A DNA stretch of 64,000 nucleotides, taken from positions 26,200,001 to 26,264,000 of the forward strand of contig OX327700.1 in assembly GCA_946807835.1 (NCBI GenBank), given 5' to 3'. The DNA is from Ailanthus altissimus (taxonomy: Eukaryota > Streptophyta > Magnoliopsida > Sapindales > Simaroubaceae). Under the pieces are notes generated by a model. That model was given only the letters and a program-made list of their open reading frames with translations, ran no database searches and was not told the origin of the DNA. A program made the position numbers and the translations under genes. Below are positions 46,382 to 57,050 of the stretch, in pieces. Numbering within the stretch: position 1 is the first letter of the stretch; each line of letters opens with the position of its first letter.

Positions 46382-49300
46382 ATTGGGAAATTATCTTCAC
46401 CTCTTTTTGAGGTAATTTTTTTTTTAACCACAATCCAAATTTGTATACTTTAGTGATTAAAGATATATTTTTTTTCATTTTACTCTTATTTATATCATTT
46501 GTAAAAATATATATTTTTTACTAAGTGTGTGCTTTTTTTAAGGTATAAATTATATAATAATTATAAAAAATAAAATAATAATAATGATATCACGTGGCCT
46601 ATAGCGCACACATCAGTGAATAAATATTATTATTTTTTTAATTTTTTAATTATTTTTATAATTTAATTTTTTTATGTAAATAATTATTTTTTTATTATTT
46701 TTTGTTAAAATAAATTTTTGATTAAATTTATTTATTAAATTAATTATTCATAATAAATTAAAAAATATATATTTTTACAAATTATATAAATAAGGGTAAA
46801 ATAGAAAAAGTATTATTGTAGTAACCACTTATCCACAACCGGAAAGAATAATATTTGTACTTATATAATATTCATATTTTATTTGTATATGGATAATACT
46901 TAAGTTATGTATTGTTATTAGTATTGCTTTTATAGATTAAAGACATATTATTAACATTGGGTTTATTTGCAAGACTTTAAATTTATTTTAGGGACCAAAT
47001 TATAATACTTTAAAAATTTTGGGGCTAATTTATAAATATTAAAAATTAACCTCTTAATATAAAAATACACATTTTAAACCTTAATTTACTCATTTTTGGG
47101 TCGAGCCACCCCTTTAGAGAGAGAAATAGAGGGGAGAGAAAAGAAGAAAAAGAAGAAGAAATTAGAATTTGGAGTTTTAAGAGGTATATCATAATTATTT
47201 CTTAGTTTCGTGATGTTAATTTAGTTAATTCTTTTAAGTTTTAATTTCTAAAATATGTACAATTGAGGATTTGATGTGAATTTCATAAGATATTGTGAGA
47301 ATTGATGATGATTATGTAGATAACTTGATAAATCATGATGAATTGCAAAATTTCATCTTTATAGTCTCTTAATCCAAAATTTTTATAAATTGTTATGCTT
47401 TGATTCTGGTTTTGGATTTTGATTATATGAAATTAGACATGTCTAAAATCATTTGAAACTTTGAATCGATTGAAATTTTTAAAAATTGAATTTATAATGA
47501 ATTTACCAAAATGACTCTGAAATTCTAAAAATTTCCTATGTTAACAGTATGATACAGTGACAAATAATTTTTGATCTACTGAATGATCTTCAAAAATTAC
47601 GAATTTATGGAATATGATAAGTCTATATGTCTAATATAATATACTCAGAAGTAAAAATTTAGATCAATGTTGTTAAATTGTTATGATTTTCTAAAAAGTG
47701 TCAACTTATTACAGTATTTGATTAACAAATTTTTAAAGTTATAGAATAAAATAGTTTTAAAATACTTTTAACAGTGATTTTGAAGTGAAATATTTATCAT
47801 GAATTGAGATTTATGTAGATTTATGTCAAAAGTAATCTTGTGGTAATTTTATAATTTTTGAGTTAGTATATGATTTTATAAAATTAGGAGATTGAATACT
47901 GTTTAGTAAATATCTTGATCCTATCAAGATAATAGTTTGAATTTGATAGTGTTTATGAAATGGATTGTGTAGGAATTATAATATAATATTCATATATGAG
48001 AAGGATGTATGATTCAAGAATGATATATTCTAATTTTAGAGTAATTGGACATTATTTGATGTATAAGAAAATTTTATTAAGTGTAAGTGGTCAGAATGAC
48101 AAGTTTTGAGAAGCCAAGTCATTAGACTAATTCAATGAAATAAATGCAATATGTGTAATTTTGTAAGCTATTTAAAGTATTTTGTGTGAATGGTGAGGCT
48201 TATGAAAGGATTAATCTCCATTGATAGGTTAAGGAGAATTAAGCCTTATACTTGAAAGTGTTAAGAGGTAAGTATACTAGACTTTTACTGAAATCACAAT
48301 AAACATAGTAATTGTTATGTATGATTTTATAAATGTGGTTAAGAATATGTTTATGTTATGTCAAAGTATATTTTGATATGAAATGTGAAGACATGTGTTT
48401 ATGAATGTGAGCATGGACATACATGACATATATGTGTTTTTGAAAGTGAGTTTTCAAAATGAAATGTGTTTAACAAAGAGAGCTTTTGAAGTGTAATATG
48501 TTCATGAGAAATATTTTGTGTTTTGAGAATGTTTGAACTCACTGTTAACTTAGTATGCATTTTATGTGATTTGTGGAGCCTTTATGTGTGGCCTTTTCTT
48601 CGAAATTGGTATATGTTATGTGTTCCATATGTAGGGAGGATTCGATTGGTACCTAAAGGAAGAGTGAGTCATCACATTCGTGTGGTGGCGTATTGGTGCA
48701 TGTGAGAGGACTCACCGATGATCAGGGTGAGGGTTTAGCTTTTACCTTCGGGTATGGGCATTATATATGTGTAATTTAAAACCTCACTTGTACTATTCCT
48801 CTCATACGATATGTCACCTACGAGTGACATTTGGCTCATTATGTGATATGTGATATGAAAGTTTTACTAAGTAGTAGTTGAGTGATGGTATTTCTATTAT
48901 ATATTTTGAAGGAATATGTAAGCGCTTACCTGATATATGATTTGATAAGATTATGATTTTGATTTATCACAACATATCATACACATGCATTGTATACGTA
49001 TATGTATTTGTATTTTGATATATGAAAAACTAGTATGCTTACTGAGTTTTATACTCATTATAGTTTATGGTGATTTCAGGTAAATAGGGTATATGTGTGC
49101 TTAACGGATTTGGCAAGGCATCTGCTATCTCTTGGATTCTCTAAGTTACTAGGTTGCTGAGTGTTTCATTTGGGGACACGTGGTTTAAGATATTTGATTT
49201 GTCCCTATTGAATAAATACTTATATATTATTTTATTGAGTGTGGTTATGGGTTGATTTTAAGTAAGAATTTGCAATGAATATATTCTGGGCTTTCGGTAA

Positions 49301-50537
49301 CAAAGTTGTTACTGGTGACGTAGTAGAGTGTTAATCTATGAGAAAACTCTGCGTATCTCTGGTTTACTAATTGCCTCAGTCACAATTCAATTGTTATAAT
49401 TCTGAAAAATTGAAATGAATGTTTAAATATTGTCAATAAATGTTTATGTTTATATTTTAGGTTATCGGTTGATTTTAGTGTTGAATTACTAGCAACTTGC
49501 TAAGGATTCCTATGTTGAATTAAAGCTTAAAATTTTATGTAATATTATTTATGAGTGTTCATTAATGAATAAATGTAAGTTGATACTGGTGACGTAATAG
49601 AGTGTTAATCTCTGAGAAAACTCTGCGTATCTCCGTTTTACTAATTGCCCCAGTCATAATTCAATTGTTATAATTCTGAAAAATTGAATTGAATGTTTAA
49701 ATATTACCAATAAATGTTTATGTTTATATTTTAGGTTATGAGTTGATTTTAATGTTAAACTTACTAGCAACTTGCTAAGAATTCTTATGTTGAATTAAAG
49801 TTTGAAATTTTATGCAATATTATTTATGAGTGCACATTATTGAATGAATGTAAGTTGCTACGGGTGACGTAATAGAGTGTTAATCTTTAAGAAAATTCTG
49901 CGTATCTTCGGTTTACTAATTGCCCCAGTCATAATTCAATTGCTATAATTCTGAAAAATTGAATTGAATGTTTAAATATTATCAATAAATGTTTATGTTT
50001 ATATTTTAGGTTATGGGTTAATTTTAATGTTGAACTTACTAGCAATTTGTTAAGGATTTCTATGTTGAATTAAAGTTTGAAATTTTATACAATATTATTT
50101 ATGAGTGCACATTATTAAATGAATGTAAGTTGCTACTGGTGACGTAATAGAGTGTTAATCTCTGTGAAAATTCTGCGTATCTCCGGTTTACTAATTGTCT
50201 CAGTCATAATTCAATTGTTATAATTCTGAAAAATTGAATTGAATATTTAAATATTGTCAATAAATATTTATGTTTATATTTTAGGTTATGAGTTGATTTT
50301 AGTGTTGAACTTAGTAGCAACTTCCTAAGGATTTTTATGTTGAATTAAAATTTAAAATTTTATGTAATATTATTTATAAGTGCACATTATTAAATAAATG
50401 TAAAAAATATTGTGTGTCAAATTTTTTAAATTTGAGGCATGATAATTATATTTTTAATCACTAAAATATAAAAATTTTAACTGTAGTTAAAATAAAAATT
50501 TATCTCAAAAAGAGGCCAACAATGATAATTTTCCATT
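46382..50537. mobile_element. 4.16-kb non-autonomous element with TIRs and 9-bp flanks (MULE-like)
   Basis: The left end starts ATTGGGAAATTATCTTCACC and continues CTCTTTTTGAGGTAATTTTT, then ATACTTTAGTGATTAAAGATAT. The reverse complement of the right end starts AATGGAAAATTATCATTG and continues CTCTTTTTGAGATAAATTTT, then ATATTTTAGTGATTAAAAATAT. That makes terminal inverted repeats of about 90 bases. TTTTTAAAA occurs directly outside both ends (46373-46381 and 50538-50546), a 9-base repeat as expected for Mutator-type insertion, though its AT-only content weakens it. There is no transposase. The interior has a leader-like GA-rich segment at 47110-47160, a less AT-rich core at 48560-49200, and a tandem array at 49246-50400. 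Confidence 0.7.
49246..50400 (+). repeat. Tandem array, about four units of 275 bases
   Basis: The anchor AC(T/G)GGTGACGTA(A/G)TAGAGTGTTAATC starts at 49311, 49585, 49860 and 50135, giving spacings of 274, 275 and 275. Each unit also holds GCGTATCTC..GTTTACTAATTG, CATAATTCAATTG.TATAATTCTGAAAAATTGAA, TTTATGTTTATATTTTAGG and ACTAGCAACTTGCTAAG. The first unit differs before the anchor, so the array grew from a sequence that also occurs once in unique context. Confidence 0.93.
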
Positions 50538-50546
50538 TTTTTAAAA

Positions 50547-52580
50547 CTATTACTTTGTCTTTATTAGTTTTAAAGTTTTTTAAATTAAAATCTTCTAATA
50601 CAATTATCTCTGTATGTTCACTCTTTTCCTTTTAAATGACTAAAACATTCACAATTCTCTTACAAAAAAAACACTCAAATGTTTAAATCAATATTTAAAA
50701 AAGAGAATGATGTGTATAGTGAAGTGTCCACACGAATATGTATAAATCCCTGAATAAATTTATCTTAATTCCCCCATTATTAACAAATCAACAACTTTAT
50801 GAAGTAGGAATTTTATTTCTTTTCAAAATATATTAACATAGATATTTAGTTCAATTGAACAGTAATTCAATGAAGTATGAGTTCATTTTAAAGTCTGTTA
50901 GTATCTCTCTCATTTATAGAATGCATTCAGAGGAAAATAACTTTTTCCAATAAACCTTTTTTTTATCTGTTTAGATTGATCTTGTAGTTTTAATCGTATG
51001 CGAATTAATGATATTAATCTCATCTCATCTCCTTGTGATGTCCATACTTCTTTTATGAAGGTAGTAGGTCAACAAAATAGATACTTCGTTATTGTAAATA
51101 GGATTAGAAGAAAAAATTGAGTCCTTGCTCTCGGGTAATAAATAGGTAGACTCACCTTTACGAATCCTTATTATAAAGACAAAAATTAGGTTGCAAGCCT
51201 CGGCCTAATTGAACCGATTTGAATTAGGCCAACAGATGCTCTCCAATAATTGATGGAGCGTGACTGTTAGATATAAGTCTTCTAAAACACATTTCTTTCA
51301 CTTCTACCTAACTTGTAAACGTCACATGCCTTAATTTTTTATTTTTTAACTTTCCAGCTTCTTCACTATTAATCTTGTTTTGAAGGTCAGGTTTCTTTTA
51401 GTGTTAGCGACATCTCCCTTCTTGCAACTGACATGCGTGTGTGGTTACAATCCCTTTAAATACCCAGCAGTCGACTTCTCGGATCATTTACAATCTTTGA
51501 ATTTCAAAACTCAGGGTTTCGCTCTTGTTTTTGTTTCCTATAATAAAAACATATACATAGTTACTTAAAATACAACAAATAGAAGATAGTGAGAGGATTG
51601 TATAGCTTCTGAATGAAGGAACTTAAGTCGGTGTATTACATTCTTTGGGATGTAAAGATCCGACAATTTCCTGTTGGCGATGAGGACCGTAACCCCTTTA
51701 ACGGTGAGATTAGGAAAATTCTCATTGTTTCCGGAGCACTTCAAATACCCCGCCACTGATTCTCAAATTTTAAGAAGTTACCAAACTTTTCTCTCTTTAG
51801 TTGTGTCCCAATATATTTTACCTACTTCAAGACATCTCCCTTTAAAATTATATGATTCCTTCCTCTCTAGCTCTTAACATCTATAATGTACTTTTGGGTT
51901 ATAATAATTAAAATTAGTTAGATTATGTTCAATGGTTTGATATTATTTAGTATTATTATGTTGCCTACGTGTGGCATGCCAACAATATTTAGACAAACAA
52001 TTTTTTCTCTTAGAATGCTTTCAACTTTTTATACATGTCGAAATATGTTAATACAATTATTTACCTAAGTAATAATATACTTTTTATATATCCCTCCTCC
52101 ATTCTTATCTATAAAATACATTAATCTACGAGTAAAACAGGTGAATTATACTCTATTTATTATTGAGTTGGCTGTTAATCTAAGATTCAAAATAGCAGAG
52201 CAAAATGGAGCCCATCATAATAATGAGCCTTTAAAAAGCCTAGTACTCAATTTAGTTGAGTCTTCGCTCCAAGATTATAGACTTGTATTTGGGGAAGTCA
52301 GACAGAGCTATCTATGGCAGGCCAAAAATACAATTTCATGACATTAGTAGACACAAATCAAGGATACATCTTCCTTCCTTCGAGTACAGGGGACTTTTAA
52401 ATGATTAAAAACTAAATCTTAATGTTTACGCTCAATAATTTCGTAATTCTAATTGAAACAATTATTGAGTGAATGCTAAATATTAATGCACTACAGAAGG
52501 AGCACTACTGCTTAGAATTTATCACCCATTGAGAATTTCCATAATGCAGCGAGTGAGACAATAATATCGTATCAATTATG
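50547..52580. other. Intergenic with possible LTR remnants
   Basis: Blocks around 51000-51260 and 51370-51560 are less AT-rich. TTTAAATACCC at about 51456 and CAAATACCCCGCCACTGA at about 51741 are followed by similar 'TTCTC...' strings and look like decayed LTR promoter copies. No coding similarity was found. The stretch after 51900 is AT-rich. Confidence 0.35.
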
Positions 52581-52584
52581 CAAT

Positions 52585-52980
52585 TCAAGAATGAATTACA
52601 AAAAAAAGCCAGCCGAAAAAAGCAAATAAGATAATACTTAACAAAAACAAAATTAAAAAGGAGCTAACCGAGACAAAAGACATGAACTCCGCAGAAACAA
52701 CACAATAACCAAAAAACTTCTGAGCCGGTTCTAAAGCCATCCAAACCACCTCAAGTATCGAACCCATGACAAATTTAAGACTCTAGGCTATGAGCTGCCA
52801 CCGCCTGTCGAGTACCCAATTCTGGGATTGACTACCCAACGCCAACAGCAACAAACTATAGCGTACAAAACAAAATATGCAGTGAACTATGAAAGTACCA
52901 AAAATAACCAGGTTTTTGAAACTACAATAACTATTAAAGAAGACTCCATCTGCGGGTTTAGTAACATTAACCAGCCCAGT
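52585..52980 (-). other. 3' UTR of EF1A copy 1
   Basis: Minus-strand sequence after the stop codon at 52981-52983. It is T-rich, typical of an EF1A 3' UTR, and shows no similarity by eye to the 3' UTR of the second copy after 63244. The frames at 52585-52767 and 52828 onward here are not genes. Confidence 0.5.
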
Positions 52981-54457
52981 TCACTTTCCACCCTTCTTAG
53001 CAGCAGACTTGGTGACCTTAGCACCAGATGGATCCTTCTTCTCCACATTCTTGATGACACCAACAGCCACTGTTTGACGCATATCCCTTACGGCAAAACG
53101 ACCAAGTGGTGGGTACTCGGAGAAGGTCTCAACAACCATGGGCTTGGTGGGAACCATCTTCACCATCCCAGCGTCTCCGTTCTTCAAGAATTTCGGCTCC
53201 TTCTCAAGCTCCTTACCAGATCGCCTGTCAATCTTGGTCAACAGCTCGGCAAACTTGACTGCAATGTGGGAGGTGTGGCAGTCCAACACTGGGGCATATC
53301 CATTTCCGATCTGGCCAGGGTGGTTCATGATGATGACCTGGGAGGTGAAGTTGGCAGCCTCCTTGGCAGGGTCATCCTTGGAGTTGGAAGCAACAAATCC
53401 ACGCTTTAGATCCTTAACTGCAACGTTCTTCACGTTGAAACCAACATTGTCACCTGGCAGGGCCTCCTGGAGAGCTTCGTGGTGCATCTCAACAGACTTA
53501 ACTTCAGTGGTCAGTCCAGATGGGGCAAATGTCACAACCATACCGGGCTTCAGGACACCAGTCTCAACACGACCCACTGGGACAGTTCCAATACCGCCAA
53601 TCTTGTACACATCCTGAAGTGGGAGACGGAGGGGCTTGTCTGAGGGCCTCTTTGGCTCATTGATCTGGTCAAGAGCCTCGAGGAGGGTTGGGCCCTTGTA
53701 CCAGTCCAGGTTGTTAGACCTCTCAATCATGTTGTCACCCTCAAAACCAGAGATGGGGACAAAGGGGATCTTCTCAGGGTTGTATCCGACCTTCTTCAGG
53801 TAGGAAGAGACTTCCTTCACGATTTCATCATACCTGGCCTTGGAGTACTTGGGGGTGGTGGCATCCATCTGCACAAATTAATTTGCCAACAAAATATTAG
53901 TTCCAACCCTATTTTAATACATAGCAAGTAACAACAGTTAAACTCCAGTGTTAAAACTCAAAGCCACAGCATTTTAAAATTTGTCTAAGGTTCACCTTGT
54001 TACAGCAGCAAATCATCTGCTTCACTCCAAGGGTAAAAGCAAGCAGAGCATGCTCACGAGTCTGACCATCCTTGGAAATACCAGCTTCAAAACCACCAGT
54101 GGTGGAGTCAATGATGAGGACGGCACAGTCAGCCTGTGAGGTACCAGTAATCATGTTCTTGATAAAGTCACGGTGTCCAGGAGCATCAATGACGGTGCAG
54201 TAGTACTTTGTAGTCTCAAACTTCCACAAGGCAATATCAATGGTGATACCACGTTCACGCTCAGCCTTAAGCTTGTCAAGCACCCAAGCGTACTTGAATG
54301 ACCTCTTGTTCATCTCAGCAGCTTCCTTCTCGAACCTTTCAATCACACGCTTGTCAATACCACCAAGCTTGTAGATCAAGTGTCCGGTGGTGGTCGACTT
54401 TCCAGAGTCGACGTGGCCAATGACCACAATGTTTATGTGAAACTTCTCCTTACCCAT
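52981..54457 (-). CDS. EF1A: Translation elongation factor 1-alpha, copy 1
   Basis: Two coding exons on the minus strand, 54457-53996 and 53868-52981, are separated by a 127-base GT-AG intron and give 449 residues, the full plant length. EF1A is the cytosolic GTPase that brings aminoacyl-tRNA to the ribosome A site. The GTPase motifs are intact: GHVDSGKST (14-22), DAPGH (about 91-95) and NKMD (153-156). The intron falls exactly between K154 and M155 of NKMD, as in other plant EF1A genes. SGFEGDNM and the C-terminal KSAAKKGGK are also present. The start is the canonical [19 protein letters not shown]. The protein appears identical to the copy at 61768-63244. A leader intron and a telo-box promoter lie upstream. 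No damage is visible. Confidence 0.98.
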
Positions 54458-54477
54458 AGCTGACTAATTAATTGAAA

Positions 54478-55364
54478 CTGTGAGGAAACAAGGCATAAAA
54501 ACATTACTCAAGATTGTTAAATGGATTAATACCAGCACTGAGAGCATATATACACATTTCCAACATTAAAATAAGCAAAACTCAAGGATTAATGTACTGA
54601 GAAGAAGAGTAAACAAAACAAAAAATGGCAGTATCTCTGACAAAGTGACTCTAAGCTCTATCTAAGCAAGCTAATGAGTAAAACAAATTACAACATGCAT
54701 TAAAAAGCAAGTAAACTACTGACCATATATACCTGTAAGCACCATAAAACACAGCATGGTGATTTCAACTAAACAGAGAACATTAGCAAACCCTTGTTTG
54801 TCTAAAAAAGTGATCCAAAAATATTTGGAGAAACATCCATGAACTGATAAAATATTGATCAATTTAAACAGATTCTCAAGCCAAAAAACAAATCAACTAA
54901 AATAATATTGAAGAAATCAATTGGAAAATAAAGAACAGAGATTTACATTACATAGATCTAAGGAACACAGTTAGTGCTTTTAGGAAAATTGGCTACGTTG
55001 AGCTAACAATAAACACAAAAAAAAAGCATCAATTAGACCCAATCGTATTTCAGAAACCTTGTTACTTATCAAGCAACAAAGAACCAAATCTGAATGAAAG
55101 CTGCAATAGAACACATCGAATACTTTAACCATATAAAATTATACAATAATCGTCGAGTTTTACATATCTGTTGCACAAGTATTGAATTTCACAGTAAGTA
55201 AACAGATCAGATCATTGACATGCAAAGCAACGAAACACAAAATCACTACTAGTAATCGAGCTCTATAAGCATCAACAAGATCGTGAAACGAGAATCAATC
55301 GATCAAACAAACAGGACATTTAAACAACGCAACACAAAGAGAAGCAGAAGCGTAGATAGCTCAC
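54478..55364 (-). other. Leader intron of EF1A copy 1
   Basis: On the minus strand the donor is CCAAG|GTGAGC at 55364 and the acceptor is TTTCCTCACAG ending at 54478, 20 bases upstream of the start codon. The length is 887 bases. Plant EF1A genes commonly have such a leader intron that raises expression. It does not resemble the leader intron of copy 2. Confidence 0.75.
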
Positions 55365-55474
55365 CTTGGAAGAGAATATAGAGAAGCTTAAACCTAGCCG
55401 CAGCACGCAATCAGGCAAAGAGATCAGAGAGTGAGGAGAGAACAAGGGTTTGCTTGGGTTTTAAAGACGAGAGT

Positions 55475-55495
55475 CACGTGACCAAACTAGGGTTT
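55475..55495 (-). promoter_or_regulatory. EF1A copy 1 promoter elements: telo-box and G-box core
   Basis: The minus strand has AAACCCTAG (telo-box, 55487-55495) and CACGTG (55475-55480). Telo-boxes are known features of plant EF1A and ribosomal protein promoters. The elements lie about 50-60 bases upstream of the likely leader exon (about 55365-55430) and about 285 bases from the start codon of the divergent PPR gene. Confidence 0.65.
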
Positions 55496-55778
55496 CCATG
55501 TGCTTCTTTCACATTTCATCATATGTTAATTTACATAAATACCCTTGGATATTTTTCCTTGTTTATTTACCGAGTAAATAAAAATTAACTAAAAAAATCC
55601 ATTAAACGCTTTCACCTTCACCAAAGCAAAGCCTCTGTATATCCCGCTCTTCCTTTCGTTCCACTAATGTTTTCGCTGCAAGATCTATTCAGGTTTGATC
55701 TTGTACTTGTGCTGTTCATATCGATTCCAAAACAAACTGTTACTTCTTTTATAGTTGACTTTATGCAGTATCGGTATA

Positions 55779-57050
55779 ATGATCAGTGCTTGTAGAGATT
55801 GCTTCAGGCAAATTTTTTCTCACAAGAAATTTAGCAAACAGCTAGGCTACACAAACTCATTTCGTCAACATTTTCATTATTCTATAATTTTTTATAATTA
55901 TTATTTAAATTCAACGAGGGAAGTAGTTGATCCTCTACAATATTTAAGCCAAACCCAGATTAACCCCCAATGGAGATTATTTTCACATGAGAATTTATGT
56001 TGTTTTTACTCAACTAAAGCTCCAGCAAGACCTTTGAGAAATAGTAAAAGGTCAAAAGCTAACAGCAAACCTACTCTCGATGAAGCACAATTTAAGTGGG
56101 CAGTGTCTCAACTACCACCAAGATTCAACAATGAAGAATTATGCAATGTTATCACACTTCAAGAAGATCCTCTAGTGTGTTTCGAGCTATTCAAATGGTC
56201 ATTGCAGCAGCCGAGGTTTAGGCACGATGTGTCCATTTATCACATCACAATAAAGAAGCTTGGCACTGCAAAAATGTACCAAGAAATGGATGATGTGGTT
56301 AATCAAGTGCTTGAGGTTCCTTGTTTTGGTTCCGAGGCTCTTTACAATACAATAATCTACTTTTTCACGGAAGATAGGAAGTTGACTAAAGCTGTGAATG
56401 TGTTTAAGCATATGAAGAATAGTAGGAATTTGGAATGTAGGCCTTCAATTAGAACATACAATTTTCTCTTCACGGCATTCTTAAGTAGGGGGAAGAATTC
56501 TTACATTAATCATATGTATATGGAGACTATTAGATGTTTGTTCAGGCAAATGGTCAATGATGGGATTGAACCTGATATTTTCTCTTTGAATTCTATGATA
56601 AAGGGGTATGTGCTATCAAACCATGTAAATGATGCCCTTAGAATATTCCATCAAATGGGTGTAATCTATAAATGTCTGCCCAACTCATTTTCTTATGATT
56701 ACTTGATCCATGGGTTATGTGCCCAAGGTCGAACAAAGAATGCTAGGGATTTGTGCTATGAGATGAAGAAGAAGGGGTTTGTTCCAAGTAGTAAATCATA
56801 TAACTCACTTGTGAATGCACTGGCTTTGAATGGAGAGGTTGAGGAGGCCATCAATAATCTTTGGGAGATGATTGAAAAGCACGTGTCTGTTGATTTCATC
56901 ACATATAAGACTGTCTTGGATGAGATGTGCAGAAGAGGACGGGCTGGAGAAGCGATAAGATTGTTGAAGGAGTTGCAAGATAAAGACCTTGTAGATGGGC
57001 AGGCTTACACTAAGCTTCTCCACATGATTAAAGATGACTTTGGAAGTTAA
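55779..57050 (+). CDS. P-class pentatricopeptide-repeat protein
   Basis: Single coding exon, 423 residues from ATG 55779. The frame is open upstream to about 55755, but only through non-ATG codons. A 5' leader intron is likely (ATTCAG|GTTTGATC at 55693, acceptor TTTATGCAG ending 55768). The N-terminus (MISACRDCFRQIFSHKKFSK) is rich in basic residues and serine with few acids, so mitochondrial or plastid targeting is likely. From about residue 185 on, degenerate 35-residue repeats follow: YNTIIYFFTEDRKLTKAVNV, TYNFLFTAFLSRG, SLNSMIKGYVLSNHVNDALR, SYDYLIHGLCAQGRTKNARD, SYNSLVNALALNGEVEEAIN and TYKTVLDEMCRRGRAGEAIR. No E, DYW or SMR domain is present. The conserved stretch FKWAVSQLPPRFNNEELCNV places it near a small family of mitochondrial PPR proteins, though I cannot name the target RNA. 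It shares a divergent intergenic region with EF1A copy 1. Confidence 0.9.
   Translation: MISACRDCFRQIFSHKKFSKQLGYTNSFRQHFHYSIIFYNYYLNSTREVVDPLQYLSQTQINPQWRLFSHENLCCFYSTKAPARPLRNSKRSKANSKPTLDEAQFKWAVSQLPPRFNNEELCNVITLQEDPLVCFELFKWSLQQPRFRHDVSIYHITIKKLGTAKMYQEMDDVVNQVLEVPCFGSEALYNTIIYFFTEDRKLTKAVNVFKHMKNSRNLECRPSIRTYNFLFTAFLSRGKNSYINHMYMETIRCLFRQMVNDGIEPDIFSLNSMIKGYVLSNHVNDALRIFHQMGVIYKCLPNSFSYDYLIHGLCAQGRTKNARDLCYEMKKKGFVPSSKSYNSLVNALALNGEVEEAINNLWEMIEKHVSVDFITYKTVLDEMCRRGRAGEAIRLLKELQDKDLVDGQAYTKLLHMIKDDFGS

Noticed and set aside
48523..48705. 60-codon frame within the 4.16-kb element as a possible transposase piece
   Set aside because: No similarity to MULE, hAT or CACTA transposase motifs, and no acidic catalytic signature.
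53138..53617. 159- and 193-codon plus-strand frames over EF1A copy 1, and their equivalents over copy 2 (62582-63265)
   Set aside because: Antisense frames forced open by the codon bias of EF1A. The same frames occur at both copies for that reason alone.
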